From positions 434,001-498,000 of the forward strand of contig CALXHR010000001.1 of NCBI GenBank assembly GCA_944388175.1: a stretch of 64,000 bases of DNA. The letters run 5' to 3'. The position numbers and the translations under genes were made by a program. Of this stretch, positions 32,280 to 40,430 are shown piece after piece. The stretch's first letter is position 1. Every line of letters begins with the position of its first letter. Source of the DNA: an uncultured Gemmiger sp. (GTDB taxonomy: Bacteria > Bacillota > Clostridia > Oscillospirales > Ruminococcaceae). The notes below the pieces were generated by a model that saw only the letters and a program-made list of their open reading frames with translations, did not search any database and was not told the origin of the DNA.

Positions 32280-32732
32280 TTAGCGGTGGATATACATTCT
32301 TGTCATTTCGGGATCGTTGTCCCCCTGGACCATGCACAAAAATTCCCAGCCGTACCGCTCGTAAAAATGGGTATGATCAGTGATCAAATAGACCGGCGTG
32401 ATCCCTTTGGATCTCAGATCCTCTACGGCCATAGCCAGCAGCCGCCCTGCGATGCCCTGGCCGCGGTAGGCAGGCTCTGTATATACGGCACAGACATTGG
32501 GCGCAAGGTCTTTCCGGTCATGGAAATCATTTTCGATCACGCCCAGGCCGCCCGCAATGCACCCGCCGTCCAGGCAGAGATACCAGCCGTATTCCGTTTT
32601 GCCCGCGAGGTAATCGTCCATGCATGCCAGATAAGCTTTCTGCGGCACGCCCCATTTGTCATGGAACCATGCGGCTGCTGTTTGCCTGACCTCGGGCCTT
32701 TGCCGCAAAGTCACATACGCATACGGTTTCAT
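32280..32732 (-). CDS. GNAT family N-acetyltransferase
   Basis: A 150-residue acetyl-CoA-dependent acyltransferase. Motif A, which binds the CoA pyrophosphate, is VYTEPAYRGQGIAGRLL (R-G-Q-G-I-A), and motif B is in LITDHTHFYERYGWEFL. The start has GGGAGG 6 nt upstream. It stands alone between two convergent/divergent neighbours. The acceptor is not predictable from sequence; small-molecule or antibiotic acetylation is common in such stand-alone members. Confidence 0.85.
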   Translation of the reverse strand: MKPYAYVTLRQRPEVRQTAAAWFHDKWGVPQKAYLACMDDYLAGKTEYGWYLCLDGGCIAGGLGVIENDFHDRKDLAPNVCAVYTEPAYRGQGIAGRLLAMAVEDLRSKGITPVYLITDHTHFYERYGWEFLCMVQGDNDPEMTRMYIHR

Positions 32733-32820
32733 CGTATCCTCCCAACATTTTACTTGGTCTTTCGCAGTGAACCAGCCCGGCAGCTTGCGCTGCCGGGCTG
32801 GCGTTTTGTTGTCTGCGGGA

Positions 32821-34896
32821 TCAGCCGATGTTCATATCGACGGCGGTCGAGATGCCGTTGACGCGGCCCGAACCGGTGTACTGCCAGATGTTGTAATGGT
32901 AGTTAAAGTCCAGCGTGTCGCGGTACTGGGCGATCCAGATATTGTACTTGCTGATGTTGGCAAAATTGAGGGCGTTGTAGAACCAGCTGGCGTAGGAGTA
33001 GACGCCCGCCTGGTAGCCCGCGTTACGGATGGTCTCGCAGAAGGCGACGGCGCAGGCCGTGCGCTCGCTGGCGCTGATGGCGTTGGCGCGGCCGCCGGCG
33101 ACGGTCTCGGTGTCATAGTAGACGCCCAGCGGCAGCGAATACCCGCTGACCAGGCTGAGGACCATGCTGGCTTCCTCGACAGCTTCGGCTTCGTTGATGG
33201 CCTGGCTGTAGAAGTAGACGCCGACGCGCAGGCCCGCGTTGATAGCACCCTGGATGTTCTGGCGGAAGGTCGCATCCTCGACCAGCGCGCCCGTGCCGTA
33301 GCCGCGGTAGCCGCAGCGGATGATGGCAAAGGTGATGCCGTCCGCCTTGACGGCGTTCCAGTCAATGCTGCCCTGGAACTTGGAGACGTCGATGCCGCGC
33401 GAGGTGCGGTTGAGCGCGCCGTCGGCCCCAAAGGTGTAGACGTTGCCCTGGATGACCTGGCTGCCGGTGACCGGCTGGTGGGTGGCCGGGTCATAGTAAT
33501 AGGTCGCGCCGTCGATCTCCTGCCAGCCGGTATATATGTACTCGACTTTTTCGGTGGTGGTGACGGCAAAGTTATACTCCGCCAGCTGGGCGGCGTCGAT
33601 GCTATCCGGCCAGTCCGCCGTTTTGTCCGGCGTGGGGGTGGGGGTCGGTTCCGGCGTCGGGGTAGGTGTCGGCGTCGGGGTAGGTGTCGGCGTAGGCGTG
33701 AGTGTGGGCGTCGGTGTAGGGGTAGGTGTCGGCTCCGGCGTCGGAGTCGGAGTCGGTTCCGGGGTGGGGGTCGGCGCAGGCGTCGGCGTCGGTGTGGGTT
33801 CCGGGGTCGGCGTCGGCGTCACCTCCGGGCTTGGGGAGGGCGAAGTGCTCGGCTCCGCGGAAGCATCCGGGGTGGAGGTGGGTTCCGTCCCGTCCGCCCC
33901 GGTGTCCTCCAGCAGGTTGACCTCCCCGCTCTGCGGTTCGTCGTTGCGGTGGGCCATCGCCATCGTGCGGCCGTTGCGGCCCAGCGTCACGATGGAATCG
34001 GCCGCGCCGGGCAGCCAGACCGACATGGCGTTGGCCGAAGCATTGGCGTCGCGCTTCGCGCCGATGAGTTCCTGGGTGCCGTCCTTGTAGACGGGCAGAT
34101 ACGGCGACTCGCTGCCGTCGTTGAACAGCAGATGGCCGCTGCTGCTGAGTTTGGCGGTGTAGACCGTCTTGCGCTCGCCTTCCTGCTGGGAACTCTCGGC
34201 ATACTGGACGGTGTCCACCACTTCCTGCGCGATGGGCGCCGCAGCGCCGCCGGAATCCTCGGCGCTTTCGTTGACTTCGCTGGCCTGCTTAATCTTCTCT
34301 TTAACGGCTTCCACGTCCGCCTTGTAGACGACTTTTTCCTGCACTTCCACCGTGGAAGCTTCGGGCAGGATGTACCCCTCAATGGGCTGGACGGCCACGG
34401 TGTACTCGCCGGGTTCGACGTCCTCGGCCAGGGCGGTGCCGGTCTCGGGGTCGACGGCGTACTCGGTCACCGCGCCCTCGGGATCGGTCAGCGTGATGGC
34501 CGCTTCCACGCCCAGCAGCGGCTGTTTGTTGGGCAGCGTCTCGCCCTTGCCTTCTTCCGCCGGGGTCGGCGTGGGGGCGCTTTCGGGCGTTTCTTCGGGC
34601 ATGGTATACAGCTGCACGCCGATATCCTGCTGGATGACGGTGATGTCCGCCAGCAGCGGGATATCCGGTTCCGGCGTAGGCGTCGGCGTGGGGGTAGCCG
34701 TTTCCGGGGTGACCACCGGCGTGGGCGTCGGGGTTGCTTCGGGCGCGGGGGCCGGCCCAAAGGAAGCCGCAAACGCCCCCAGGCCGACGCTGGCCGTGAG
34801 CGCGGCCGCCGTGCCGCCGGCGACCAGCTTGTACAGCGGCAGCCGCGCAAAGGCGCTGCCGGAGAAATATTTCATGGGATTGCGCTTGTTGAACAT
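32821..34896 (-). CDS. Secreted GH25 lysozyme with PT-repeat linker
   Basis: A 691-residue cell-wall hydrolase. A membrane/signal segment (about 22-45) is followed by a Pro-Thr-rich stretch, a beta-rich region with prealbumin-like [15 protein letters not shown] (about 120-180), a long low-complexity linker of repeated PTPTPEPTP (about 345-425), one choline-binding-like repeat ([14 protein letters not shown]) and a C-terminal GH25 domain (about 500-691). GH25 residues are clear: [14 protein letters not shown] with the first catalytic Asp, YFYSQA, VYYDTE, and IWQYTGSG near the end. It cuts the MurNAc-GlcNAc bond. Start ATG follows GAGGT. The repeat DNA (33625-33830) is prone to length change. 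Confidence 0.9.
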   Translation of the reverse strand: MFNKRNPMKYFSGSAFARLPLYKLVAGGTAAALTASVGLGAFAASFGPAPAPEATPTPTPVVTPETATPTPTPTPEPDIPLLADITVIQQDIGVQLYTMPEETPESAPTPTPAEEGKGETLPNKQPLLGVEAAITLTDPEGAVTEYAVDPETGTALAEDVEPGEYTVAVQPIEGYILPEASTVEVQEKVVYKADVEAVKEKIKQASEVNESAEDSGGAAAPIAQEVVDTVQYAESSQQEGERKTVYTAKLSSSGHLLFNDGSESPYLPVYKDGTQELIGAKRDANASANAMSVWLPGAADSIVTLGRNGRTMAMAHRNDEPQSGEVNLLEDTGADGTEPTSTPDASAEPSTSPSPSPEVTPTPTPEPTPTPTPAPTPTPEPTPTPTPEPTPTPTPTPTLTPTPTPTPTPTPTPTPEPTPTPTPDKTADWPDSIDAAQLAEYNFAVTTTEKVEYIYTGWQEIDGATYYYDPATHQPVTGSQVIQGNVYTFGADGALNRTSRGIDVSKFQGSIDWNAVKADGITFAIIRCGYRGYGTGALVEDATFRQNIQGAINAGLRVGVYFYSQAINEAEAVEEASMVLSLVSGYSLPLGVYYDTETVAGGRANAISASERTACAVAFCETIRNAGYQAGVYSYASWFYNALNFANISKYNIWIAQYRDTLDFNYHYNIWQYTGSGRVNGISTAVDMNIG
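33625..33830. repeat. Low-complexity tandem repeat coding for Pro-Thr linker
   Basis: Variants of GTCGGCGTAGG and GTCGGTTCCGGCGTCGG repeat here; on the minus strand they encode alternating Pro-Thr and Pro-Glu-Pro. Coding repeat within the GH25 gene, likely variable between strains. Confidence 0.9.
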
Positions 34897-34941
34897 GCTG
34901 ACCTCACTGTTTGCCGCAAACAATATAACATTATGTATAGA

Positions 34942-34970
34942 ATCATAGCACAAAGCGCCCCGCGCCGCAA
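34942..34970 (-). promoter_or_regulatory. Promoter of the GH25 lysozyme
   Basis: Minus strand TTGCGG (34965-34970), 17-nt spacer, extended -10 TGCTATGAT (TATGAT at 34942-34947). The stretch from here to 35173 holds no gene. Confidence 0.6.
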
Positions 34971-35173
34971 GGGTCAAAACGCGCCAAAAGCCGCGTTTTT
35001 CCTGTAAAAAACTGCCAATTTTTTGGTCGAAGCCCTGTCGGCTTTCCCGGTTTTTGGGGGTTCTACGCTTTGTATTTTGCCTATGTGGTGGCGGCGGGCA
35101 GGGCAGGATACTACAAGTTGTATTGGCACAACTGCCATAGGGGCCGGCGCGCGCAAAAATGCGGCGGCAGCGC

Positions 35174-35201
35174 TTGACAAAACGCCCGCAGTGTGTATAC
35201 T
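35174..35201 (+). promoter_or_regulatory. Promoter of thiT
   Basis: TTGACA (35174-35179), 16-nt spacer, TATACT (35196-35201), directly ahead of the TPP riboswitch. Confidence 0.8.
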
Positions 35202-35217
35202 GGTGGTTGGACATAAA

Positions 35218-35318
35218 AACAGGGGCGCTGGGGGGCATCCCCGGCTGAGATCGAAGCGAACAGCAGCTTCGGGTCACCTTGAACCTGATCCGGATAATGC
35301 CGGCGTAGGGAGTTTGAC
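35218..35318 (+). ncRNA. TPP riboswitch (THI element)
   Basis: The conserved parts of the thiamine pyrophosphate aptamer are present: GGGGCGCTGG at the 5' side, CGGCTGAGA (THI box part), a variable P3a arm, then CACCTTGAACCTGATC, CGGATAATGCCGGCGTAGGGA. TPP binding stabilises P1 and should favour the terminator hairpin at 35342, shutting off thiT. Confidence 0.95.
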
Positions 35319-35341
35319 CCATAAGAAGTCATACTGCGTTT

Positions 35342-35380
35342 GCGCCTGCGTTTTTTGCAGGCGCTTTTTCTTGTTTTTAT
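35342..35380 (+). terminator. Riboswitch-controlled terminator before thiT
   Basis: GCGCCTGC-GTTTTTT-GCAGGCGC followed by TTTTTCTTGTTTTT, between the TPP aptamer and the thiT ribosome binding site; the likely expression platform. Confidence 0.88.
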
Positions 35381-35409
35381 GTACTTTACTTTTTTGGGAG
35401 GACTGACCC

Positions 35410-35976
35410 ATGACCAAGACCTACTCCAAAACGCGCACCCTGGTAGAGTGCGCCCTGATGATCGCCCTGGGCACCGTGCTGGCGAACATCAAAATCTATG
35501 AGCTGCCCAACGGCGGTTCGGTGACGCTGTTCAGTATGCTGCCGTTTGTGCTGATCTCGTTCCGCCACGGCGTCAAATGGGGGTTGTTCACCGGTTTTGT
35601 GAACAGCCTGTTGCAGATGCTGCTGGGCTTTTACGCGCCGCCGGCTCCCGGCCTGCTGCCGCTGGTGGGCATGATTTTGCTGGATTACGTGCTGGCCTTT
35701 ACGCTGCTGGGCCTGGCCGACGCCTTCGCCAAGCCGTTCGCCAACCGGATGGTGGGCGTCGCCGTGGGCACCGCGGCCGTCTGCCTGATCCGCTACCTGT
35801 GCAGCTTCCTGTCCGGCGTGCTGATCTGGGGCAACTTGAGCGAGGGCCTGCCCGCCTGGGTGTACAGCCTGGGTTACAACGGCAGCTACATGATCCCCGA
35901 GACCATTTTGACGACCGTGGCCGCCGTGCTGATCTGCAAGGCTGCGCCGCAGCTGTTCCGCGCGCAGGAAGCGTAA
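35410..35976 (+). CDS. thiT: Thiamine transporter substrate-binding subunit ThiT
   Basis: The S-component of an ECF-type vitamin transporter: a 188-residue membrane protein with six helices that binds thiamine with high affinity and uses a shared EcfAA'T module encoded elsewhere. Typical features are LVECALMIALGTVLANIKI at the N-terminus, the PNGGSVTLFSMLPF segment (thiamine-site residues), FRHGVKWGL and YNGSYMIPE near the end. Start follows GGGAGG. The upstream TPP riboswitch confirms the assignment. No thiamine biosynthesis genes are near, so it serves uptake. Confidence 0.95.
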   Translation: MTKTYSKTRTLVECALMIALGTVLANIKIYELPNGGSVTLFSMLPFVLISFRHGVKWGLFTGFVNSLLQMLLGFYAPPAPGLLPLVGMILLDYVLAFTLLGLADAFAKPFANRMVGVAVGTAAVCLIRYLCSFLSGVLIWGNLSEGLPAWVYSLGYNGSYMIPETILTTVAAVLICKAAPQLFRAQEA

Positions 35977-36022
35977 CGCCCCCTGCCCTGCTTGGCACAC
36001 AACCTTATATACATAAAAACGT

Positions 36023-36072
36023 CCCCGGCCGCTTCCTTTGCTGTTCCGAAAGCGGCCGGGGGCTTTGTTTTT
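36023..36072 (+). terminator. Terminator of thiT
   Basis: A perfect 12-bp stem (CCCCGGCCGCTT with AAGCGGCCGGGG) followed by GCTTTGTTTTTG. Confidence 0.88.
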
Positions 36073-36090
36073 GCCCGCCGGGGCGCGGCG

Positions 36091-36216
36091 GCCAAAAGTT
36101 GAATTTCTTACGATTTTGTGTACCCGCATAAAAATATTTTTCAACTTTTTGCAAAACCGCCGCGCCATACCGCGCAAAAATGGCGCGTTTTGTTCGCATA
36201 TTGCCCAACTTTTGGC
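36091..36216. promoter_or_regulatory. Inverted GCCAAAAGTTG motifs upstream of nagE
   Basis: GCCAAAAGTTG at 36091-36101 recurs as its exact complement at 36206-36216, and a related inverted copy CAACTTTTTGC lies at 36142-36152. The stretch is AT-rich and non-coding. The spacing suggests paired protein-binding sites or RNA hairpins in the nagE upstream region. Confidence 0.4.
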
Positions 36217-36254
36217 AGGTTTTTTCGGCTTTTTGCCAAATCGGCCAAATATGC

Positions 36255-36283
36255 TTTCTTTTTTATGAAAATTGTGTTAAGAT
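36255..36283 (+). promoter_or_regulatory. Putative nagE promoter
   Basis: Extended -10 TGTTAAGAT (TAAGAT at 36278-36283) with a weak TTTCTT -35 17 nt upstream (36255-36260). Confidence 0.45.
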
Positions 36284-36369
36284 GAAACCAACAGGGCGGA
36301 CCGCTGCGCGAACCAGGGCGGCGGCGCGCCACGTTAAGCAACCCATCACAATTTTGGAGGAATGCTTTT

Positions 36370-37839
36370 ATGATGAAATATCTGCAGAAGCTCGGCAAGG
36401 CGCTTATGCTGCCTGTTGCCGCGCTGCCCATCTGCGGCATCCTGATGGGCCTGGGCTACGCCCTGGCTCCCGCCGCCATGGGCGCCGCGGGCGCGACCGA
36501 AGGTCTCGCCTACACCACCGGCTTTATCCTGATCAAAGCCGGCGGCGCGTTGATCGACAATATGTCCTGGCTGTTCGCCGTCGGCGCGGCCGTCGGCCTG
36601 TCTGACGACCACGACGGCACGTCCGCCCTGGCGGGCCTGGTCAGCTACCTGATGATGACCCAGCTGCTCTCCACCGGCGTTGTGGGCGCGATCATGACCC
36701 TGGAAGAAGGCTCTTCCACCTTCATCGCGTTCCAGAAAACCGCCGGCAACGCCTTCATCGGCATCCTGGCTGCCATCATCGGCTCCACCTGCTACAACAA
36801 GTTCAAGAACACCCAGCTGCCTGACTGGCTGGCCTTCTTCAGCGGCAAGCGCTGCGTCGCCATCGTCACCGGCCTGGTTTCCATCGTGGCGTCCGTCATC
36901 CTGCTGTTCCTGTGGCCGTTGATCTTCAACGCCCTGGTTGCGCTGGGCGACGGCATCGTGGGCCTGGGCGGCATCGGCGCCGGCCTGTACGCCTTCTTCA
37001 ACCGTCTGCTGATCCCCACCGGCCTGCACCACGCGCTGAACAACGTGTTCTGGTTCGACACCATCGGCCTGGGCGACCTGACCCACTTCTGGGCCGGTGA
37101 GACTTCCGCCGACGTCAGCTGGGATCTCGGCATGTACATGTCCGGCTTCTTCCCCTGCATGATGTTCGGTATCCCCGGTGCGGCGCTGGCCATGGTCCAC
37201 ACCGCCAAGAACAAGAAAGCCGCCATCGGCCTGGTCACCTCCGCCGCCATCTGCGCGTTCGTCTGCGGCGTGACCGAGCCCTTCGAGTTCGGTTTCATGT
37301 TCCTGTGCTTCCCGCTGTACGTTGTGTACGCGGTGCTGTACGGCATCTTCACCGTCATTACCTACTACGTTGGTTTCCGCGCGGGCTTCTTGTTCTCTGC
37401 CGGTGCCACGGACCTGGTCTTCTCCGCTTCCCTGCCCGCCGCCGCTAAGACCTGGATGATCCTGCCTTTGGGCATTGCGGCTTTTGTGGTGTTCTACGTG
37501 GTGTTCCGCTTCGCCATCACCAAGTTTGACCTGGTCACCCCGGGCCGCGAGGATGAGGACGCCGAGGCGGCCGAGGCCAACATCACCCTGGCCAACAACG
37601 ACTTTACCGCCATTGCCAGCGGCGTGCTGGCGGCCATCGGCGGCAAGGCCAACGTGGCCAACGTCGACTACTGCGCGACCCGCCTGCGTTTTGAGGTCAA
37701 GGATTCCACCGCCGTCAACGAGAAGGCCGTCAAGGCCGCTGGCGCCGCCGGTGTCATCCGCCCGAGCAAGAACGCCTGCCAGGTCGTCATCGGCCCCAAG
37801 GTGCAGTTCGTCTACGATGAATTGAAGAAGATGCTGTAA
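36370..37839 (+). CDS. nagE: PTS transporter EIICB, N-acetylglucosamine type
   Basis: Imports and phosphorylates an amino sugar, most likely N-acetylglucosamine given nagB and nagA next. In the 489-residue protein the EIIC domain (about 1-400) has some ten helices and the family landmarks LMLPVAALPICGILMGLG, TGLHHALNNVFWF, FMMFGIPGA-like FGIPGAALA and VCGVTEPFEFGFMF, where Glu binds sugar. The EIIB domain (about 410-489) has the phosphorylated Cys in VDYCATRLRF (Cys 435). No EIIA is fused, so EIIA must come from another gene. Start follows TTGGAGG; the adjacent ATG (36373) is an alternative. Confidence 0.92.
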   Translation: MMKYLQKLGKALMLPVAALPICGILMGLGYALAPAAMGAAGATEGLAYTTGFILIKAGGALIDNMSWLFAVGAAVGLSDDHDGTSALAGLVSYLMMTQLLSTGVVGAIMTLEEGSSTFIAFQKTAGNAFIGILAAIIGSTCYNKFKNTQLPDWLAFFSGKRCVAIVTGLVSIVASVILLFLWPLIFNALVALGDGIVGLGGIGAGLYAFFNRLLIPTGLHHALNNVFWFDTIGLGDLTHFWAGETSADVSWDLGMYMSGFFPCMMFGIPGAALAMVHTAKNKKAAIGLVTSAAICAFVCGVTEPFEFGFMFLCFPLYVVYAVLYGIFTVITYYVGFRAGFLFSAGATDLVFSASLPAAAKTWMILPLGIAAFVVFYVVFRFAITKFDLVTPGREDEDAEAAEANITLANNDFTAIASGVLAAIGGKANVANVDYCATRLRFEVKDSTAVNEKAVKAAGAAGVIRPSKNACQVVIGPKVQFVYDELKKML

Positions 37840-37850
37840 GTTCCACTTAC

Positions 37851-37905
37851 AGCCCCGGTGGGAAGGTTCTGGTTCCCTTTCCGCCAACTCCGCCGGGGGC
37901 GGGCG
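37851..37905 (+). other. Nested hairpin between nagE and nagB
   Basis: An outer CCCCGG/CCGGGG pair encloses GGGAA-N8-TTCCC. There is no long T-run directly after it, so it may be a processing or attenuation structure. It is not a glmS ribozyme. Confidence 0.4.
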
Positions 37906-37972
37906 TCAAGCCTGTCCCCGGCATTCTTTGCAATTTTCCCATTTTTCTGCTGCTTCTTTTTAGTATTTGTGC

Positions 37973-37978
37973 TATAAT
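37973..37978 (+). promoter_or_regulatory. -10 element of the nagB promoter
   Basis: TGCTATAAT is an extended -10 with TATAAT at 37973-37978; no good -35 is seen. It lies 50 nt before the nagB start, so nagBA can be transcribed apart from nagE. Confidence 0.55.
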
Positions 37979-38028
37979 AGAAACGATCATACGGGCGGCC
38001 CGCCCCGCCCAAGCAGGAGGTTTTTGCC

Positions 38029-38757
38029 ATGAGAATTATCCGCGCCAAAGACTACGACGATATGTCCCGCAAGGCAGCCCACATCATTGCCGCCCAGGTC
38101 ATCCTGAAACCGGACTGCGTGCTGGGCCTGGCCACCGGCGGCACGCCGGTAGGCACCTACAAACAGCTGGTGGAATGGTATAACCAGGGCGAGCTGGATT
38201 TTTCGGAAGTGACGTCGGTCAACCTGGACGAGTACCGCGGCCTGCCGCGCGAGCATCCCGAGAGTTACTGGAGCTTTATGCACCGCAACCTGTTTGACCA
38301 TGTCAACATCGACCCCGCCGCCATCAACCTGCCCGACGGCACCAACATGGACGCCGCGGCCGAGTGCGCGCGCTACGACGAAGTGATTCGCCGTGTGGGC
38401 GGCGTCGATTTGCAGCTGCTGGGCATCGGCCATGACGGGCACATCGGCTTTAATGAGCCGAGCGACGCCTTTGACCTGGGCACCCACTGCGTCGACCTCA
38501 AGCCCGAAACCATCGAAGCCAACAAGCGCTTCTTTGACGGCAACGTCGACCTCGTCCCCAAACAGGCGTACACGATGGGCACCCGCACCATTTTGCAGGC
38601 GCGCAAGGTGCTGATGGTCGTCAACGGCAAAGCCAAGGCCGAGATCGTCAAAAAGTCCTTCTTCGGCCCCGTCACGCCGGAAGTGCCGGCCAGCATTTTG
38701 CAGATGCACCCTGACTTTGTGCTGGTGGGCGACGAGGAAGCGCTGAGCCTGATCTGA
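38029..38757 (+). CDS. nagB: Glucosamine-6-phosphate deaminase
   Basis: Converts glucosamine-6-phosphate to fructose-6-phosphate and ammonia. The 242-residue protein has LGLATGGTPVGTYKQL (phosphate loop), VNLDEYRGLP with the catalytic Asp, and LLGIGHDGHIGFNEP with the ring-opening His. It lacks the C-terminal allosteric tail of E. coli NagB, as in B. subtilis. Start follows CAGGAGG. Followed 24 nt later by nagA. Confidence 0.95.
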   Translation: MRIIRAKDYDDMSRKAAHIIAAQVILKPDCVLGLATGGTPVGTYKQLVEWYNQGELDFSEVTSVNLDEYRGLPREHPESYWSFMHRNLFDHVNIDPAAINLPDGTNMDAAAECARYDEVIRRVGGVDLQLLGIGHDGHIGFNEPSDAFDLGTHCVDLKPETIEANKRFFDGNVDLVPKQAYTMGTRTILQARKVLMVVNGKAKAEIVKKSFFGPVTPEVPASILQMHPDFVLVGDEEALSLI

Positions 38758-38781
38758 GCGCTGCGCAGGAGGGAAACGGCT

Positions 38782-39909
38782 ATGATCGTACGCAATGCCA
38801 AAGTATTTACCGACGGCTGCCGCTTTGTGGAAAAAGACCTGGTGATCCGCGACGGGCGCATCGTGTTTGGCGCAGCGCCCCGCGCGGATGAGGAGATCAT
38901 CGACGCCGGCGGCGCCTATGCCCTGCCGGGGCTGGTGGATATCCACTTCCACGGCGCGGTGGGCCATGATTTCTGCGACGCCGACGAGGCGGGCCTGCAG
39001 GCCATCGCCGATTTTGAGGCCAGCAAGGGCGTGCTGGCCATCTGCCCGGCCACGATGACTTTCAATGAAGAGATTTTGAACGGCATCATGGACGTGGCCG
39101 CCGCCCACAGGAACGGCCGCGGCGCCGACCTGGTGGGCATCAACATGGAAGGCCCCTACATCAGCCCCAGCAAGGTGGGCGCGCAGAACCCCAAATACGT
39201 CATGGGCGCCGACGCCGGCATGTTCCGCCGCTTGCAGGCGCGCAGCGGCGGACTGATTAAGCTGGTGGACGTTGCGCCGGAGGAACCCGGTAACCTGGAT
39301 TTCATCCGCGCCTGCCATGACGAGGTGCGCATCTCGATTGCGCATACCTGCGCCGACTACGACACCGCCAAGGCCGCGTTTGCCGCGGGCGCGTCGCACA
39401 TGACGCACCTGTACAACGCCATGCCGGGCATCACCCACCGCGCGCCGGGGCCCATCATCGCCGCACTGGAGGAGGGCGCCGAGGTGGAACTGATCACCGA
39501 CGGCATCCACATCCACCCCGCGATGGTGCGCTTTACCTTCAACACCTTTGGCGACGACCATGTGATCCTGATTGCCGACAGCATGATGGCCTGCGGCCTG
39601 CCCGACGGCCAGTACAGCCTGGGCGGCCAGGCCGTGACGGTGAAGGGGGCGCTGGCCACGCTGACCGAGCACCCCGGCACCATTGCCGGCAGCGCCACCT
39701 GCCTGTACGACTGCATGCGCCATGCTGTTTTGGACATGGGCGTGCCGCTGGCCAGCGCCGTGCGCGCCGCCACGCTGAACCCCGCGCGCAGCATTGGCAT
39801 CGACGCCGACTACGGCAGCCTGGAGCCGGGCCGCTGGGGCAACGTGGTGCTGGCCGACGAACAGCTGAACATCCAAAAGGTCATCCAGAAGGGTGTTGTC
39901 CTGCACTGA
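38782..39909 (+). CDS. nagA: N-acetylglucosamine-6-phosphate deacetylase
   Basis: Removes the acetyl group from GlcNAc-6-P to give the NagB substrate. The 375-residue amidohydrolase-fold protein has the metal motif in VDIHFHGAVGHDF, the Glu ligand in INMEGPYISPSK, HTCADYDTA and SHMTHLYNAM with metal histidines, and the catalytic Asp in ILIADSMMA. Start follows GGAGGG. The order nagE-nagB-nagA completes uptake and breakdown of GlcNAc. Confidence 0.95.
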   Translation: MIVRNAKVFTDGCRFVEKDLVIRDGRIVFGAAPRADEEIIDAGGAYALPGLVDIHFHGAVGHDFCDADEAGLQAIADFEASKGVLAICPATMTFNEEILNGIMDVAAAHRNGRGADLVGINMEGPYISPSKVGAQNPKYVMGADAGMFRRLQARSGGLIKLVDVAPEEPGNLDFIRACHDEVRISIAHTCADYDTAKAAFAAGASHMTHLYNAMPGITHRAPGPIIAALEEGAEVELITDGIHIHPAMVRFTFNTFGDDHVILIADSMMACGLPDGQYSLGGQAVTVKGALATLTEHPGTIAGSATCLYDCMRHAVLDMGVPLASAVRAATLNPARSIGIDADYGSLEPGRWGNVVLADEQLNIQKVIQKGVVLH

Positions 39910-39952
39910 CAGACAAATTTCACAAGAATGTGTAAAAAAATTGTCGAAAGCA

Positions 39953-39981
39953 TTGCAATGCGCCAGCCAAGTTGGTATAAT
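39953..39981 (+). promoter_or_regulatory. Promoter of ireB
   Basis: TTGCAA (39953-39958), 17-nt spacer, extended -10 TGGTATAAT (TATAAT at 39976-39981). Confidence 0.8.
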
Positions 39982-40015
39982 AAGGCTAGATTTTGCTGAG
40001 AAAGGGGAATTGGAT

Positions 40016-40267
40016 ATGCCGATCTCTGAGCCGACTGCTGTATTTTCCATCCGGGACGACCATGATATGGAGATCAAACAGGCAGTGCTGCAAGTCTATC
40101 GCGCGCTGGAAGAGAAGGGCTACAACCCCATCAACCAACTGGTAGGCTACATCCTGTCGGAAGATCCCACCTATATCACGACCTACAAAAACGCCCGCGC
40201 GATCATCCGCCGCATCGACCGCGACGATCTTTTGCAGGCGCTGGTGCGTGATTACGTCAAGGGCTGA
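40016..40267 (+). CDS. ireB: IreB family regulatory phosphoprotein (DUF965)
   Basis: An 83-residue cytoplasmic protein. In Enterococcus faecalis IreB is phosphorylated by the PASTA kinase IreK and acts as a negative regulator of cephalosporin resistance. The family core is visible as LQVYRALEEKGYNPINQLVGY, then ILSEDPTYITTYKNAR and IRRIDRDDLLQALV. The usual conserved phosphosite lies in the flexible N-terminal stretch before FSI. Start ATG at 40016 follows AAGGGG. The commonly linked ruvX is not present here; the gene is alone. Confidence 0.92.
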   Translation: MPISEPTAVFSIRDDHDMEIKQAVLQVYRALEEKGYNPINQLVGYILSEDPTYITTYKNARAIIRRIDRDDLLQALVRDYVKG

Positions 40268-40282
40268 CCCGCTTACAACCGC

Positions 40283-40318
40283 AAAAAATCCCGTGTGCGC
40301 AGGCACACGGGATTTTTT
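40283..40318. terminator. Bidirectional terminator between ireB and the gamma-lyase-like gene
   Basis: Perfect 16-bp arms (AAAAAATCCCGTGTGC and complement) around GCAG, with T-runs on both strands; it serves two converging genes. The following 40319-40430 holds nothing recognisable. Confidence 0.92.
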
Positions 40319-40430
40319 GTGGTGTTTTGCATAGCCACAGGCGGCGGGGGCGTTTGCCGCCCGGCGTTGGGGTCCCCCATGGGTGCCGCCTACCGGCGTG
40401 TGGACGTCGTTTGGCCGCCGGACGTTTTTG

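Noticed and set aside
33625-33830. Regular repeats suggesting a CRISPR array
   Set aside because: Units are short, in-frame and encode PT/PEP; there are no unique spacers.
32656-35007. 783-codon plus-strand frame opposite the GH25 gene
   Set aside because: Shadow frame; its Arg/Gly repeats are only the complement of the Pro-Thr repeat.
37840-38028. glmS-type ribozyme or riboswitch before nagB
   Set aside because: The conserved glmS core is missing and nagB is not a usual target; only a plain nested hairpin is seen.
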